Of a stretch of DNA of 42,570 nucleotides, positions 18,126 to 27,761 are shown one piece after another. Origin of the DNA: Actinomycetes bacterium (GTDB lineage: Bacteria; Actinomycetota; Thermoleophilia; Solirubrobacterales; Solirubrobacteraceae); contig JAJZID010000003.1 of NCBI GenBank assembly GCA_021810705.1, forward strand, positions 1 through 42,570, given 5' to 3'. The notes beneath the pieces are model-generated. The model was given only the letters and a program-made list of their open reading frames with translations. It was not told the origin of the DNA and searched no databases. Each line of letters starts with the position of its first letter. Position 1 is the first letter of the stretch. A program made the translations under genes and the position numbers.

Positions 18126-18779
18126 TCAGATCGGGTCGGGTTCGGCTGCACCCGGGTCGCTGTCAAGCGTGGCCCACAGGTAGCGGCAGGCGAGCGTCCG
18201 GTGCGGACGCCAGGGCGCCGCGATCCGCTCCATCGTCTTCGGGTCGGGCAGCGCCTCCAGCTTGTAGGCAGCCATGATCGCCTTGCGGATCCCCAGATCG
18301 CCGGTGGCCAGCACGTCCGGGCGGCCGAGGTGGAACATCAGGAACATGTGTGCGCTCCAGGGGCCCAGGCCGCGCACGGCCGTCAGCTCGCCGATCACGT
18401 CCTCGTCGCTCAGCGTGTCCAGCCGCTCGAGCGCCAGCCTGCCGTCCAGCACATGCTCGGCGAGCGAGCGCAGGAACGTCACCTTGGCGCGGGAGAGGCC
18501 CACGGCACGCAGTGCCTCCGGGTCCTCGTCGAGGATCTCCTGAGGGGTGGGCTCGCGCTCGCCGAAGTGTGCGGCCAGCCGGTTGTAGATCGCGGCCGCG
18601 GCCCTGGTGGATAGCTGCTGGCCAACGATCGTGCGCACCAGGGCGCCGTAATGCTCGCGCTGGGCGCCGCTGCGGCGTTCGGGCAGGCCGTTCGGACCGT
18701 GGCTGTCGATCAGCTCACGCAGGACGGGGTCGCTTGAGCGCAGCCACTCACGCGCCGCACGGCCAGCGTCCGAGCTCAC
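18126..18779 (-). CDS. HhH-GPD DNA glycosylase (AlkA-type 3-methyladenine glycosylase)
   Basis: LVRTIVGQQLSTRAAAAIYNRL, LTAVRGLGPWSAHMFLMFHLGRPDVLATGDLGIRKA (HhH-GPD). Confidence 0.92.
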   Translation of the reverse strand: MSSDAGRAAREWLRSSDPVLRELIDSHGPNGLPERRSGAQREHYGALVRTIVGQQLSTRAAAAIYNRLAAHFGEREPTPQEILDEDPEALRAVGLSRAKVTFLRSLAEHVLDGRLALERLDTLSDEDVIGELTAVRGLGPWSAHMFLMFHLGRPDVLATGDLGIRKAIMAAYKLEALPDPKTMERIAAPWRPHRTLACRYLWATLDSDPGAAEPDPI

Positions 18780-19462
18780 GCTGAGGCGCGCAGCGCGGTC
18801 CCATCAAGCGCGCCAAGCGCCCGCTCGACCGGCATGGCAAGGCAGGTGAAGGTGGGTGTGTCACGCAGCGTGTAGGCGCTTGACTCGGTCAGGCGGAGCT
18901 TTTGAACCAGATCGAGGAAGTCCGCCGGGTTGTCGGCCTCGAAGGCCACCACGAACTCCTGGTCGTCAAGGCCGAACGAGTAGCTCGTGTTGAGGTCGAT
19001 GTTCGGGAACTCCTTGCCGACACGGATGTGCTCCTGCATGATCCGCCAGCGCTCATCGGCGGGCAGGAGATACCAGGCCCGTGTTTTGACGAACGGATAG
19101 ACGAACAGATACCTGCCGTGCCCGGGCCGCACCTCCAGGCGGGACTCGTCCGAGTACTCGGAGGGCTTGGTCATCGCCAGGTACGAGTACGGGATGCGCA
19201 TCCACTTCATCAGGCCGCTCTGCGCAAGCACCACGTGGAACTCGTGGATCCGGTCGAGGTTCTCGGCCTGCGAGAGCAGCAGCATGTCGGCGTCCCCGCG
19301 GGTTCCGGTCAGTGAGAAGGCGCGCAGCAGGTGATCCTCGCTGAAGTCCTCGCAGGCGGCCAGGAACTCGCGCTTATGCGCGTCGCGCTCATCGTCTGGT
19401 AGCCGCCGCCAAGCGGGCTCGACCGCGAGGAACGTGTACTTGACGAAGTGTCGCTTGGGCAT
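18776..19462 (-). CDS. hemQ: Coproheme decarboxylase (chlorite-dismutase-like HemQ)
   Basis: MKWMRIPYSYLAMTKPSEY, YLFVYPFVKTRAWYLLPADERWRIMQEHIRVGKEF, TYSFGLDDQEFVVAFE. Confidence 0.9.
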   Translation of the reverse strand: MPKRHFVKYTFLAVEPAWRRLPDDERDAHKREFLAACEDFSEDHLLRAFSLTGTRGDADMLLLSQAENLDRIHEFHVVLAQSGLMKWMRIPYSYLAMTKPSEYSDESRLEVRPGHGRYLFVYPFVKTRAWYLLPADERWRIMQEHIRVGKEFPNIDLNTSYSFGLDDQEFVVAFEADNPADFLDLVQKLRLTESSAYTLRDTPTFTCLAMPVERALGALDGTALRASA

Positions 19463-19546
19463 CGCCTCCCAATGATGGCAGGTGTCGTGTCCGGCGAGCG
19501 CCGGGCGGGGTAAGCAAGTCCTTAGCGATCGTTAGGATTCAGACTG

Positions 19547-21931
19547 ATGCGGATCGCGTTGGTATCTCCGTACTCGTGGTCATATCCCGGGGGCGTGACT
19601 AGGCACATTGAGGCGCTGGCCGAGCAGCATCTGGCAGCCGGGCACGATGTGCGCGTGCTGGCTCCGCTGGACCCGCCTGACCGCGCGGCGTCGCTGATGC
19701 ACCGTGGCGCCCGGCCGCAGCGGATCGCTGTGCCTGACTACCTGATGCCGCTGGGACGCACGGTCGGCGTGGGCGCCAACGGTGCGGTCTCGAACCTGTC
19801 ATTTGGGGTTGGCGGTGTGGCGCGTCTCTCACGGGAGCTCGCGCGAGGTGGCTATGACGTCGTCCACATCCATGAACCGGTCGCGCCTATGGTCGGCTGG
19901 GTCGCGACGCTGCCGTTCGGAACGCCGCTGGTTGGCACATTTCACTCCTACTCGGCCAGGTGGTTGCCGAACGCCTTTGCCAACGCGTTCGGCGCAACCC
20001 AGGTGCTGAACCGCCTGCACGTGCGGATCGCCGTCTCGCAGGCCGCCGCATGGACTGGACGGCGGTGGTTCGGTGGCACCTACCGCGTCATTCCCAACGG
20101 TGTCAGCGTCGAGCAAGATGCGTTGGTGGGCGCGCTCGCGCTGAGGCGCGAGCGCGCCCACCAAGAGGCGCGGCAGCCGCTGCGGATCGTCTTTGTCGGG
20201 CAGGCGGTGGAGCGCAAGGGGCTGCCGGTCCTGGTTAGGGCCTTTGAGGCGCTGCGCGACCATATTCCTGCTCACTTGACCGTGATCGGGCCCAGCGAGG
20301 ATGAGCTGGCACCGCTGCTGCTTGACGGGCGCGGCGTTCGTGCGCTGGGCAAGGTTGACGATCAGACCAAGCACCGCGAGCTGTACGAGGCCGATGTCTT
20401 CGTCGCGCCGTCGCTGGGTGGCGAGAGCTTCGGCATGGTGCTGACGGAGGCGTTTGCGGCGGGCGCGGCGGTGGTCGCCTCCGACATCGCCGGCTACCGG
20501 GACGTTGTCAGCGCCGGCAGCGACGGGCTGCTCGTGCCCGCAGGCGACGCGCAGGCGTTGGCCGAGGCCATGCGCGAGCTCTACCACGAGCCGCAGCGCC
20601 GCCTGCAGCTCGCAGAGCGTGCCGCCCAGACCGTCCAGCGCTTCGCCTGGGGTCAGGTCGCCGGTGAGGTGATTCACGCCTACGAGGATGCGATCGCGGT
20701 GCCCCAGCCGGTCGGTGTGAGACGCAAACTCGCCGTCTGGACCGGCTTCGCGCCGGCGGATTTGGGTCCGCGGGTGTACGCGCAACGTCTTGAGAGCATC
20801 GAGCCACCAGTGGCGCCGGAGGGTCGGCGGCGCGGCCGCCGGAGTCGTCTCAGGCGCTGGCTGACTCTGGGCGCCGGCCTGACGACGGCTGGGCTCGCCT
20901 ACCTCGGGCTGCGTCGAATCGGTATCGCAAGCGTCGGTGCGACGCTCGTGAACTCGGAGCCAACCTACGTGCTGCTCGGCTTGACGGCGATGGTGGTGGC
21001 GATGCTGCTGCGAGGCCTGGCCTGGCATGCCGCAGTGCGCGCGGCACTGCCACGTGCCGGGATCAGGCTGCGCGACACGCTGCGGGCGACGATGATCGGC
21101 GTGCTGATGTCAGCGACGCTTCCCGCGCGTCTGGGCGAGCCGTCGCGGGCGCTGATCCTCGCGCGTCGAACCGGGCGTCCCCGCGACAGCCTGCCGGTGC
21201 TGCTCGGGACGGTCGTCTCGCAGACGGTGATCAACGTCGCTGCGCTCATCCTGCTCGGTGCCCTGACGTTCTCGGCGGCGGGATTCTTGGCCGGTCACGA
21301 CAACGTGCTGATCGTCACCGCGGGGGCGCCCGCGGTGCTTGTGCTCGGCCTGGTAGTGGCGCCGCTGCTGCTGCGCCACCGCAACGCCAGCACGCGCTTT
21401 GTGCGCCTCTCGCGTGCGATCGCTGTGCTGCAGCTTGCGACCGGTCGCGCACGAGGCGGGCTCGCAGTGTTCCGCAGCCTGCGCCTGGGGGCTGCGGCGG
21501 TCGCCGCACAGCTGACGGCATGGACGATGCAGATCCTGGCCTGTTATCTGCTCCTGGTGGCCCTCGGGCTCGGTGCGCGCGTCGGGCTGTTGGCGGCTGC
21601 GGCGGTTCTGTTCGCCGTTAACGTAACCGCCATCCTGCCGGCCACCCCGGCGAACCTCGGGGTTTTTCAGTTCGCGTGCGCAACCGTGCTGGCCACCGGC
21701 TGGCACATCGGCTGGGGCACAGGCGTCGCCTACGGCGTGATTCTGCAGGCCGTGGAGATCGCGACAGCGATCCTGATGGGCGCGCCGGCGCTGCTGCGTG
21801 AGGGCATGTCCTGGCGCGAGGTGCGTTTGCGGGCGCTGCACGCGGCTCCAATCAAGCTGCCGCCCCGAGCGCCGGCCGCTGATGGCGCCTATGCGGCGGT
21901 GCGCGCCGGGTCGAGCAGCTGGCGCGGATAG
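19547..21931 (+). CDS. GT4 glycosyltransferase fused to LPG-synthase-TM/MprF-like flippase domain
   Basis: N-term PYSWSYPGGVTRHIEALAE, FVAPSLGGESFGMVLTEAFAAGAAVVAS (PimA-like GT4); C-term ~300 aa multi-TM with LPARLGEPSRALILARR and LPATPANLGVFQFACATVL. Confidence 0.87.
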   Translation: MRIALVSPYSWSYPGGVTRHIEALAEQHLAAGHDVRVLAPLDPPDRAASLMHRGARPQRIAVPDYLMPLGRTVGVGANGAVSNLSFGVGGVARLSRELARGGYDVVHIHEPVAPMVGWVATLPFGTPLVGTFHSYSARWLPNAFANAFGATQVLNRLHVRIAVSQAAAWTGRRWFGGTYRVIPNGVSVEQDALVGALALRRERAHQEARQPLRIVFVGQAVERKGLPVLVRAFEALRDHIPAHLTVIGPSEDELAPLLLDGRGVRALGKVDDQTKHRELYEADVFVAPSLGGESFGMVLTEAFAAGAAVVASDIAGYRDVVSAGSDGLLVPAGDAQALAEAMRELYHEPQRRLQLAERAAQTVQRFAWGQVAGEVIHAYEDAIAVPQPVGVRRKLAVWTGFAPADLGPRVYAQRLESIEPPVAPEGRRRGRRSRLRRWLTLGAGLTTAGLAYLGLRRIGIASVGATLVNSEPTYVLLGLTAMVVAMLLRGLAWHAAVRAALPRAGIRLRDTLRATMIGVLMSATLPARLGEPSRALILARRTGRPRDSLPVLLGTVVSQTVINVAALILLGALTFSAAGFLAGHDNVLIVTAGAPAVLVLGLVVAPLLLRHRNASTRFVRLSRAIAVLQLATGRARGGLAVFRSLRLGAAAVAAQLTAWTMQILACYLLLVALGLGARVGLLAAAAVLFAVNVTAILPATPANLGVFQFACATVLATGWHIGWGTGVAYGVILQAVEIATAILMGAPALLREGMSWREVRLRALHAAPIKLPPRAPAADGAYAAVRAGSSSWRG

Positions 21932-24018
21932 GAGGCCAGCTGCGCGGACGGAAAGGGCGCCGCGAAGTGGTAGCCCTGACCGTAATCGACACCGAGGCTC
22001 TGAACCCGCTTCATGCGTGCCTCGTCAGAGACGTACTCGGCGATCGTGCGTTTACCGAGATCACGGCCGATCTTGACGATTGACTCGATCAGCAGGTCGT
22101 CGGTGCGGTTGCGCTTGGCCGAAAGGAACTCGCCGTCGATCTTGACGTACTGGGCCGGGAAGTACTTGAGGTAGTAGAAGGTGCTGAAGCCGGTGCCGAA
22201 GTCGTCGATCGCGAACTCGCAGCCCAGCCCCGCGAGGCTGCGAGCCATGGCTCTCGCCTTGCCGATGTTGCCGATCGCTGCCGTCTCGGTCAGCTCAAAG
22301 ACGATCCGCTCGGGGTCGGTGCCGTGCCGCTTGAGCTGCTCTGCCACGTAGCGGACGAGGCTGGTGTCGTCGATCGTCGCGCCGGAAAGGTTCAGATCGA
22401 AGGTGAGGTCCGGGTGAGCCGCTGCCAGCGCGAACGCGTGATCGATCACCCAGCGGTCGATCAGGTGGATCAGCCCGAGCCGCTCGGCAGCGGGCAGGAA
22501 GCGTCCGGGTGCGACGACGCCGTCGCCGTCGTGCAGCCGCAGCAGCACTTCGCAGTGGGTCATGGCGCCGGTGCAGAGGTTGACGATCGGCTGAACGAAG
22601 AGCTCGAAGCGGTCGTGGGCCAGTGCGTTGCGGATCACGTGCTCGATCGAGTGGCCCTCGTGGTCGCGGACCCAGCCACGGTCTGCGGCCTCGAGCAGGG
22701 TCGCGCGGTTGCGCCCCTTCTCCTTGCTCTGGTAGAGCGCGCGGTCGACGTCGGCCAGCACGTCCTCGACGCTCGCCTGAACGCCGTCGAAGATCACCAC
22801 CCCGGCGCTTCCGGTTACGCGCAGCGCCCTGCCGTTGACATTGGTCTCGTGCTCGCGTATCGCGGTGAGCAGTTCGTCGCTCAGTTCACGGGCTCGTGGC
22901 GCGTCGCAGCCCGCAGCCAGCACCGCGAAGGAGTCACCGCCGAAGCGGGCGAGGATGTCACTGGGAGCGAGGTGTTCGGCCAGGACCTCGGCGATCTGGG
23001 CGACCAGCTCGTCGCCGACACGGTGGCCGTAGGTCTCATTGACGTACTTGAAGTTGTCCAGGTCGAGCATCAGCACCGCCGCCTCATGTCCGCCCTGGCG
23101 TGCATGCGCGGCGGCTCCGGTCAGCTCCTCCTCGAAGCGCTTGCGGTTGAACAGGCCGGTGAGCGGGTCATTGTTGGACAGGTAGGCGAGCTGCGCTTCG
23201 TTGCGTCGTCGCTCGCTGATGTCGCGCAACGATCCCACCAAGCCGATGATCGCGCCTGTGTGGTCCCGCAACGGGCTGAGCCTGGCGGAAACGTGCAGCA
23301 GGTGCCCGTCCTTGTGTTGGCGTACGTCCTCGTACTCGGCAAACTCGACCTCACCGCTCAGCAGCCGGCGGCGGCGCTCGTCGGAGACCTGGAAGCTGCG
23401 GGTGCCGCTGTGGTGCGGAAACAGCTTCGACAGCGGCTGGCCGATGATCTCCTCGGCGCTGTAGCCGTAGAGACGCTCAGCCCCCGGGTTCCAGCTCAGG
23501 ACAACGAGGTCACGGTCGACCGTGTAGATCGCCTCGCTCGATGACATCACGATCTGCGACAGCAGCCGCTCCATCTCAGTCGAGCGTGCCTCCAGCGTGT
23601 AGTCGTGGTTGGTGCCCACGTACCGCAGTGGCGTGCCATCGATGTCAAGCTCGAGTACAGCCCGGGCCACGATGTGGCGCAGACTCCCGTCGGGGAGCAC
23701 GAGGCGCAGGTGCTCCTCGAGCTGTTCGCCGGGGTGCTCGTGCAGCCGCTCCAGCCAGCGCGCGCGTCGGTCTCGATCGTCAGGGTGGGTGTGGCTCTCG
23801 CCGGTCTTCTGATCGAGCGTGATCGTGCCCGGCTCGTAGCCGTGCAGGCGGTACATCTCGGCTGACCAGCGGGCCGTGCCGTTCTTCAGATCCCACTCCC
23901 AGCTGCCAACGTGGGCGAGCTGCTCGGTCGTGTCGTGGAGGTGGCGCAGGCGGGCGAACTCGCGCTGAAGCGCCTCGTGCTCGGCGCGTAGCCGGTTGAG
24001 CTCGTCATCATTGGCCAC
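21889..24018 (-). CDS. PAS-PAS-GGDEF(GGDSF)-EAL cyclic-di-GMP signalling protein
   Basis: PAS repeats, DPLTGLFNRKRFEEEL, ARFGGDSFAVL, CEVLLRL, IDDFGTGFSTFYYLKYFPAQYVKIDGEF. Confidence 0.93.
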   Translation of the reverse strand: MANDDELNRLRAEHEALQREFARLRHLHDTTEQLAHVGSWEWDLKNGTARWSAEMYRLHGYEPGTITLDQKTGESHTHPDDRDRRARWLERLHEHPGEQLEEHLRLVLPDGSLRHIVARAVLELDIDGTPLRYVGTNHDYTLEARSTEMERLLSQIVMSSSEAIYTVDRDLVVLSWNPGAERLYGYSAEEIIGQPLSKLFPHHSGTRSFQVSDERRRRLLSGEVEFAEYEDVRQHKDGHLLHVSARLSPLRDHTGAIIGLVGSLRDISERRRNEAQLAYLSNNDPLTGLFNRKRFEEELTGAAAHARQGGHEAAVLMLDLDNFKYVNETYGHRVGDELVAQIAEVLAEHLAPSDILARFGGDSFAVLAAGCDAPRARELSDELLTAIREHETNVNGRALRVTGSAGVVIFDGVQASVEDVLADVDRALYQSKEKGRNRATLLEAADRGWVRDHEGHSIEHVIRNALAHDRFELFVQPIVNLCTGAMTHCEVLLRLHDGDGVVAPGRFLPAAERLGLIHLIDRWVIDHAFALAAAHPDLTFDLNLSGATIDDTSLVRYVAEQLKRHGTDPERIVFELTETAAIGNIGKARAMARSLAGLGCEFAIDDFGTGFSTFYYLKYFPAQYVKIDGEFLSAKRNRTDDLLIESIVKIGRDLGKRTIAEYVSDEARMKRVQSLGVDYGQGYHFAAPFPSAQLASYPRQLLDPARTAA

Positions 24019-24168
24019 CGCTCCTCCTCGGATCTAACTCACCGGGCTTCCTGTTGGCATCACCGTCCTCCGGTGATCGGCAGGCGTAGCGATGTCTTGA
24101 CCGAGAGTCCGACTTTCTCGTCGACAATCGTAGTCCGGGGCCGCCGCGCATCAACTAACCTCGCCGCT

Positions 24169-24225
24169 GTGCCACCGATCCCCGATCACGAGAGCGCCCT
24201 GCAAGGCGTGCGGGCTGAGCCGTGA
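24169..24225 (+). CDS. Putative leaderless 18-aa leader ORF coupled to threonine aldolase
   Basis: TAACCT-N7-GTG; VPPIPDHESALQGVRAEP, stop overlaps the GTG of the next gene (GTGA). Confidence 0.35.
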   Translation: MPPIPDHESALQGVRAEP

Positions 24226-25265
24226 CCGTCGCAGCCACACGGCGCGGCTTTGCCTCAGACAACGCTGCCGGCGTGCACCCCAAGGTGCTGGAGGCGATCG
24301 CTGCCTGCAACCAGGGACACGCCTTCGGTTACGGGCACGACCGCTACACGCAGGCCGTGGAGCGGCGCCTGGCAGAAAAATTGGGCGCGCCCGACGCCTC
24401 CGTGTTCTTCGTCTTCAACGGCTCCGGTGCCAATGTCCTGTCGCTGCGGGCGGCGCTCAGGCCCTGGGAGGCGGCGGTGGTGTCGGTCAACGCGCACCTG
24501 CAAACCGACGAGGTCGGTGCGCCTGAGGCACTGGCCGGTGCGAAGCTGCTCGCCGCTGAAACGCATGATGGGCGCGTGACGCTGGACGGCCTGCGCCGGC
24601 TCGTGGAGCGGCCCAACGACGAGCACTCCGTCAAGCCTGGGCTCCTGTCGCTGACCCAGTCGACGGAGCTGGGCACGCTGTATGAGGTGGACGAGCTGCG
24701 CGCGCTCGCGCAACTCGCCCACGACAATGGCCTGCGGGTCCATGTCGATGGGGCACGCTTTGCCAACGCCGCCGCCGCGCTGGGGCTATCGCTGGCGGAG
24801 CTGCTCGCGGCCACCGGTGCCGACCTGCTGTCGTTCGGCGGGACCAAGAACGGCCTCATGCTGGGCGAGGCGGTGGTGGTGCTCGACCCCGCGCTGGTGC
24901 CGGGAATGCTGCACCTGCGCAAGCAGACGCTGCAGCTGGCTTCGAAGATGCGCTTTGTGGCAGCCCAGTTTGACGCCCTGCTCGAGGGCGACCTGTGGCT
25001 GGAGAACGCCGCCCACGCAAACGCGATGGCTGGGCGACTGTATGAGGCACTCGCCGGCGTGGACGGCGTGCGCATCACGCGCCCGCCGGCGGCAAACGCC
25101 GTCTTTGCGGTGCTACCTGCTGATGTGCGGGAGCGCCTACAACGCGAGTTCGACTTCTACGTGTGGGACGAGGAGACCGGCGAGGTGCGCTGGATGTGCG
25201 CCTGGGATACCACCGAGCAGGACGTTGAGCGCTTCGCACGCGCCGTGCGCGAAGCGCTCAACTGA
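24222..25265 (+). CDS. Low-specificity L-threonine aldolase / beta-eliminating lyase
   Basis: RRGFASDNAAGVHPKVLEAI, LRVHVDGARFANAA, SFGGTKNGLMLGEAVV (PLP Lys). Confidence 0.92.
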   Translation: MTVAATRRGFASDNAAGVHPKVLEAIAACNQGHAFGYGHDRYTQAVERRLAEKLGAPDASVFFVFNGSGANVLSLRAALRPWEAAVVSVNAHLQTDEVGAPEALAGAKLLAAETHDGRVTLDGLRRLVERPNDEHSVKPGLLSLTQSTELGTLYEVDELRALAQLAHDNGLRVHVDGARFANAAAALGLSLAELLAATGADLLSFGGTKNGLMLGEAVVVLDPALVPGMLHLRKQTLQLASKMRFVAAQFDALLEGDLWLENAAHANAMAGRLYEALAGVDGVRITRPPAANAVFAVLPADVRERLQREFDFYVWDEETGEVRWMCAWDTTEQDVERFARAVREALN

Positions 25266-25563
25266 ACACGCACGCGGCCGCACGAAGCTCGCGACGCGCG
25301 TCCGGGTCGAGACAGTGCAGGCGCGGCGGCGGCAACCGTTACGAGTGTGTGCGCCGCAGCTATCAGCCAGGCTGGTGCCGCGGGCGAGCAGCGCTCCTGA
25401 ACATGATAAAACGCTGCATTCGAGCCATGAACTTGACCTGGTCTGTATGGTTTTTTGACTGTGGCGAGGTGGCCCGACGCGGTCAATTGTTGAGTCCGGC
25501 TTGTGCGCGGCTGGACCGAGCGATAAATTGTGCAGGGTTCCAAGGACGGAAGAGCGGGATGTG

Positions 25564-26490
25564 ATGAGACAGACGATCGATAGGAAGTCGATGGCAACAG
25601 CCTCCATGAAGCCCGACCGGACGGTGCGGACGCGGTCGTGGACCAGCAGCAAGCGCGAGCGTCGTGATTACCGTACGCGGCCGCGTGTGACGACGGTCGT
25701 GCCGACGCTGAACGAGGCGGCCAACCTGCCACATGTGCTGAAGCGACTGCCAAACGGAGTGGACGAGCTCATCATCGTCGATGGCCACTCCACTGACGAC
25801 ACCGTGGCAGTCGCACGGGGTCTCAGGCCTGACGCCCGGATTGTGCTGCAGGACAGAGTCGGCAAGGGCAACGCGCTCGCGTGCGGGTTTGCGGCGGCGC
25901 GCGGCGACATCCTTGTGATGATCGATGCCGACGGTTCGACCGACCCGGAGGAGATTCCGGCGTTTATCAGACCGCTGTTCGACGGGGCCGACTTCGTCAA
26001 GGGGAGCCGCTATCAGGCGGGCGGCGGCAGCGCCGATTTGACGCTGCTGCGCAGCGCCGGCAACCGCGCACTCAGCGGTGCTGTCAACCTGTTATTCGGA
26101 ACTGCCTATACCGACCTGTGCTACGGGTACGGCGCGTTCTGGCGACGTTGCCTACCCCAGTTGCACGTCACCTGCGACGGCTTCGAGGTCGAGACGGTCA
26201 TCAACGTGCGTGCTGCCAAGGCCGGTCTCAAAGTTGTGGAGGTTCCCAGCTTTGAGCGCGAACGCATCCATGGCTTGAGCAACCTGAACGCCTGGCGCGA
26301 TGGCATACGGGTCCTGCAGACTATCGTCAGCGAGCGCGTGCGCCCGCTGCCGGAGCCGTCAGATGCGTGGCTTCCGGCATTCCGGGAGCTGCCCAAGGAA
26401 GCAACCCCGTTGCCGCTGAACCAGGTCGATCGGCGTCGGGACCAACCCCGGTTGTCGGCCCTCCGTGCTGCTGGTCCGGTCCAGCTCTAG
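25564..26490 (+). CDS. Family 2 glycosyltransferase (DPM1-like)
   Basis: TTVVPTLNEAANLPHVLKRLPNGVDELIIVDGHSTDDT, ILVMIDADGSTDPEEIPAFI. Confidence 0.92.
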   Translation: MRQTIDRKSMATASMKPDRTVRTRSWTSSKRERRDYRTRPRVTTVVPTLNEAANLPHVLKRLPNGVDELIIVDGHSTDDTVAVARGLRPDARIVLQDRVGKGNALACGFAAARGDILVMIDADGSTDPEEIPAFIRPLFDGADFVKGSRYQAGGGSADLTLLRSAGNRALSGAVNLLFGTAYTDLCYGYGAFWRRCLPQLHVTCDGFEVETVINVRAAKAGLKVVEVPSFERERIHGLSNLNAWRDGIRVLQTIVSERVRPLPEPSDAWLPAFRELPKEATPLPLNQVDRRRDQPRLSALRAAGPVQL

Positions 26491-26687
26491 CTGGGCTCTG
26501 CGTACCCGATTGCCCAATGTGGCGAGCGCGCCTAAACGCTTATGCACGCTCGGCCTCCAAAAGGCATCGCCGATCTCCTTGAGTCGCAAGCCGACGAGCG
26601 TATGCGTGGTCGTGGTGGCCTGGTAGTTCTCGGGGCGTCGCCCGTCAGCGCAGCGCTTCGAGTGCTCAAGCGCGTCCGTCGGGAACG

Positions 26688-27761
26688 CTAGCTGGCCTGC
26701 CAGACTCGGACCGAGGCCACCTGCATAGAGTCCGGTTCGATAAGGCCGCCCGTTCCGTAGCCAACGCCGTTCGAGATGATGATGAACATCGGGGCGGAGG
26801 TGATGCCTGTTGTGACCTGTCCAACCTCGGTGCCGTCGTAATAGTAGGTAACCGATCCGGGCTGCCAATCCGAGGCGAACGTGTGCCAGCCCGGGGTGAT
26901 AGCCGTATCGCAGCCGCCCGGGGCGCCGATCAGGTCGTGGAAGTGGTAGCAGGCACTCCCACTAAGCCCTTCAAAGATGTCGTCCTCGCCATCTGCCGGC
27001 CAACTCTGGCCGTCCGTCCAGACGGCCGGCCAGTCAGCGATCTTTCCGCCGTCGCTGGGAACGTAGACCTCGGCTTGGAGTACCCCATAGGTGTACTCGA
27101 AGCCTGGCCCGGTACGTCCGTCATACGGGTTGGTTGTAACCATCGCAGCGCTGTATGGCTTGGTCTCGCCGTCACAGGTTGAAGGCGTCTGAGTGATGTT
27201 CAGGTGCATGGTGCCGTCACCTGGGAATGTGACGTTGCTGGGCGTGTAGCAGTCAGCTTCGCTGGTGCCGCCCACTCCAGCAGTGACGCCCGAGCCGAAC
27301 CAACCAGTGCGCCAGTCGGTCGGCAGCGACGGACCGGTGAACGACCAATTAGCGACAAGCGTCCAGTTACCAGCGATGCCGAGCGGCTGGGTTGAGCCTG
27401 ACGTGCCCGTGGTCGGCGGCGCGCTGGGGGTGGTCGGTGTGGACGTCGGTGCTAGCGGCGCCGGCGCCACCGGGGGGGGAGGGGCCTGGGGTGTTAGCGG
27501 CGGTGGCGGAGGCGCCGGTGCCGCCAGTGCCCGTCGCCAAGCTGTCCGTGGGCCGACCATCGGATGGACGGCGACGGCGAGGTGTGCGCGCTGCAGGTGT
27601 CCGCTGCCACGGGCCGAGAGGTGCTGTTGCCGAGGCACGGACCCGGTCGGTCCGTGACCGGCGTGGCGGTTCGTTGCTGCCATGGCGGTTCCGGTTGCGG
27701 CCAGTGACGCCGCTGCGAGTGCAGCAACCGTACGCTGGAGTGTGCGTGGTGATGAGGTCAT
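26688..27761 (-). CDS. Secreted glycoside hydrolase family 16 protein, copy 1
   Basis: Signal-peptide-like N-terminus (RTVAALAAASLAATGTAMAA), Pro-rich linker, WPADGEDDIFEGLSG (ExDxxE catalytic motif). Confidence 0.88.
   Translation of the reverse strand: MTSSPRTLQRTVAALAAASLAATGTAMAATNRHAGHGPTGSVPRQQHLSARGSGHLQRAHLAVAVHPMVGPRTAWRRALAAPAPPPPPLTPQAPPPPVAPAPLAPTSTPTTPSAPPTTGTSGSTQPLGIAGNWTLVANWSFTGPSLPTDWRTGWFGSGVTAGVGGTSEADCYTPSNVTFPGDGTMHLNITQTPSTCDGETKPYSAAMVTTNPYDGRTGPGFEYTYGVLQAEVYVPSDGGKIADWPAVWTDGQSWPADGEDDIFEGLSGSACYHFHDLIGAPGGCDTAITPGWHTFASDWQPGSVTYYYDGTEVGQVTTGITSAPMFIIISNGVGYGTGGLIEPDSMQVASVRVWQAS

Noticed and set aside
19829-21028. 399-aa minus-strand ORF antisense to the GT4 fusion
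   Set aside because: Shadow ORF, His/Arg/Gln-rich low-complexity product.
22324-23544. 406-aa plus-strand ORF antisense to the PAS-GGDEF-EAL gene
   Set aside because: Shadow ORF; the minus strand has intact PAS/GGDEF/EAL motifs.
24059-24077. ATCACCG-TCCTC-CGGTGAT hairpin in the 5' region of the GGDEF-EAL gene, considered as part of a c-di-GMP riboswitch
   Set aside because: The minus-strand leader lacks the recognisable GEMM-I core; only a simple hairpin is supportable. cmscan would settle it.
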